Shown here in pieces: positions 5,004 to 5,022 of a DNA stretch of 5,022 bases. This DNA comes from Mucilaginibacter sp. UBA5151 (lineage in GTDB: Bacteria; Bacteroidota; Bacteroidia; Sphingobacteriales; Sphingobacteriaceae), in the NCBI GenBank assembly GCA_002413785.1, contig DHXR01000031.1, positions 1-5,022 on the forward strand, in the 5' to 3' direction. Both the position numbers and the translations under genes were made by a program. The stretch's first letter is position 1; the number at the start of each line of letters is the position of its first letter. Below the pieces are notes generated by a model, which was not told the origin of the DNA, made no database searches, and saw only the letters and a list, made by a program, of their open reading frames with translations.

Positions 5004-5022
5004 CAGGGCAGACGCATTAAAA
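5004..5022 (-). repeat. 19-bp terminal inverted repeat, right copy (element continues past window)
   Basis: CAGGGCAGACGCATTAAAA here is the exact reverse complement of 80-98. By analogy with the left copy, the element would start at 5004 and run rightward out of the window. The inner flanks differ (CTTTGTC at 99-105 and AAAAATAT at 4996-5003), consistent with two independent insertions rather than one duplicated junction. Confidence 0.7.

Overview
The window looks like accessory DNA from a Bacteroidota genome, most likely a Sphingobacteriaceae-type organism (Mucilaginibacter/Pedobacter-like). The evidence is AT-rich intergenic DNA, a TAnnTTTG -7 promoter element, the absence of clear Shine-Dalgarno sites, and an acyltransferase-3/NagX-like membrane protein of a type common in that group. 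The genus is an inference from style, not from a marker gene.

Layout. (1) Bases 1-98 and 5004-5022 carry the same 19-bp sequence in inverted orientation. They look like the ends of two copies of one unidentified insertion sequence that flank the window and point outward. The left copy cuts a HigA-type antitoxin gene inside its helix-turn-helix. (2) On the minus strand, 964 down to 82 is a compact toxin-antitoxin operon: hicB-like antitoxin, hicA-like toxin (TAATG overlap) and, 5 nt later, the truncated higA-like gene. (3) On the plus strand, 1060-2169 encodes a multi-pass membrane protein of the heparan-alpha-glucosaminide N-acetyltransferase/DUF5009 (NagX-like) kind, interrupted by one in-frame TAG at codon 108. 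(4) Just downstream is a frameshifted signal-peptide remnant (from 2175), then four hairpins with an exact 42-bp period (2272-2433). (5) 2434-2765 has no convincing gene, only one terminator-like hairpin. (6) About 2766-4488 is an IS110-family element. It has roughly 300 bp of structured non-coding 5' DNA (candidate bridge RNA), a 459-aa DEDD transposase, and an 11-bp direct repeat at both ends. The transposase has Thr where the catalytic Ser is expected. (7) 4489-4764 is intergenic and holds a REP-like palindrome. (8) A small acidic minus-strand protein (4977-4765) is followed after 4 nt by what may be the first codons of a lost partner gene.

Taken together this is a decaying accessory island: toxin-antitoxin genes, a pseudogenised membrane enzyme, palindromic repeats and nested mobile elements. 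The points most worth following are the putative bridge RNA with its internal matches to the element ends, the Ser-to-Thr change in the recombinase, and the antitoxin-toxin-HTH operon in which HicB seems to lack its own DNA-binding domain.
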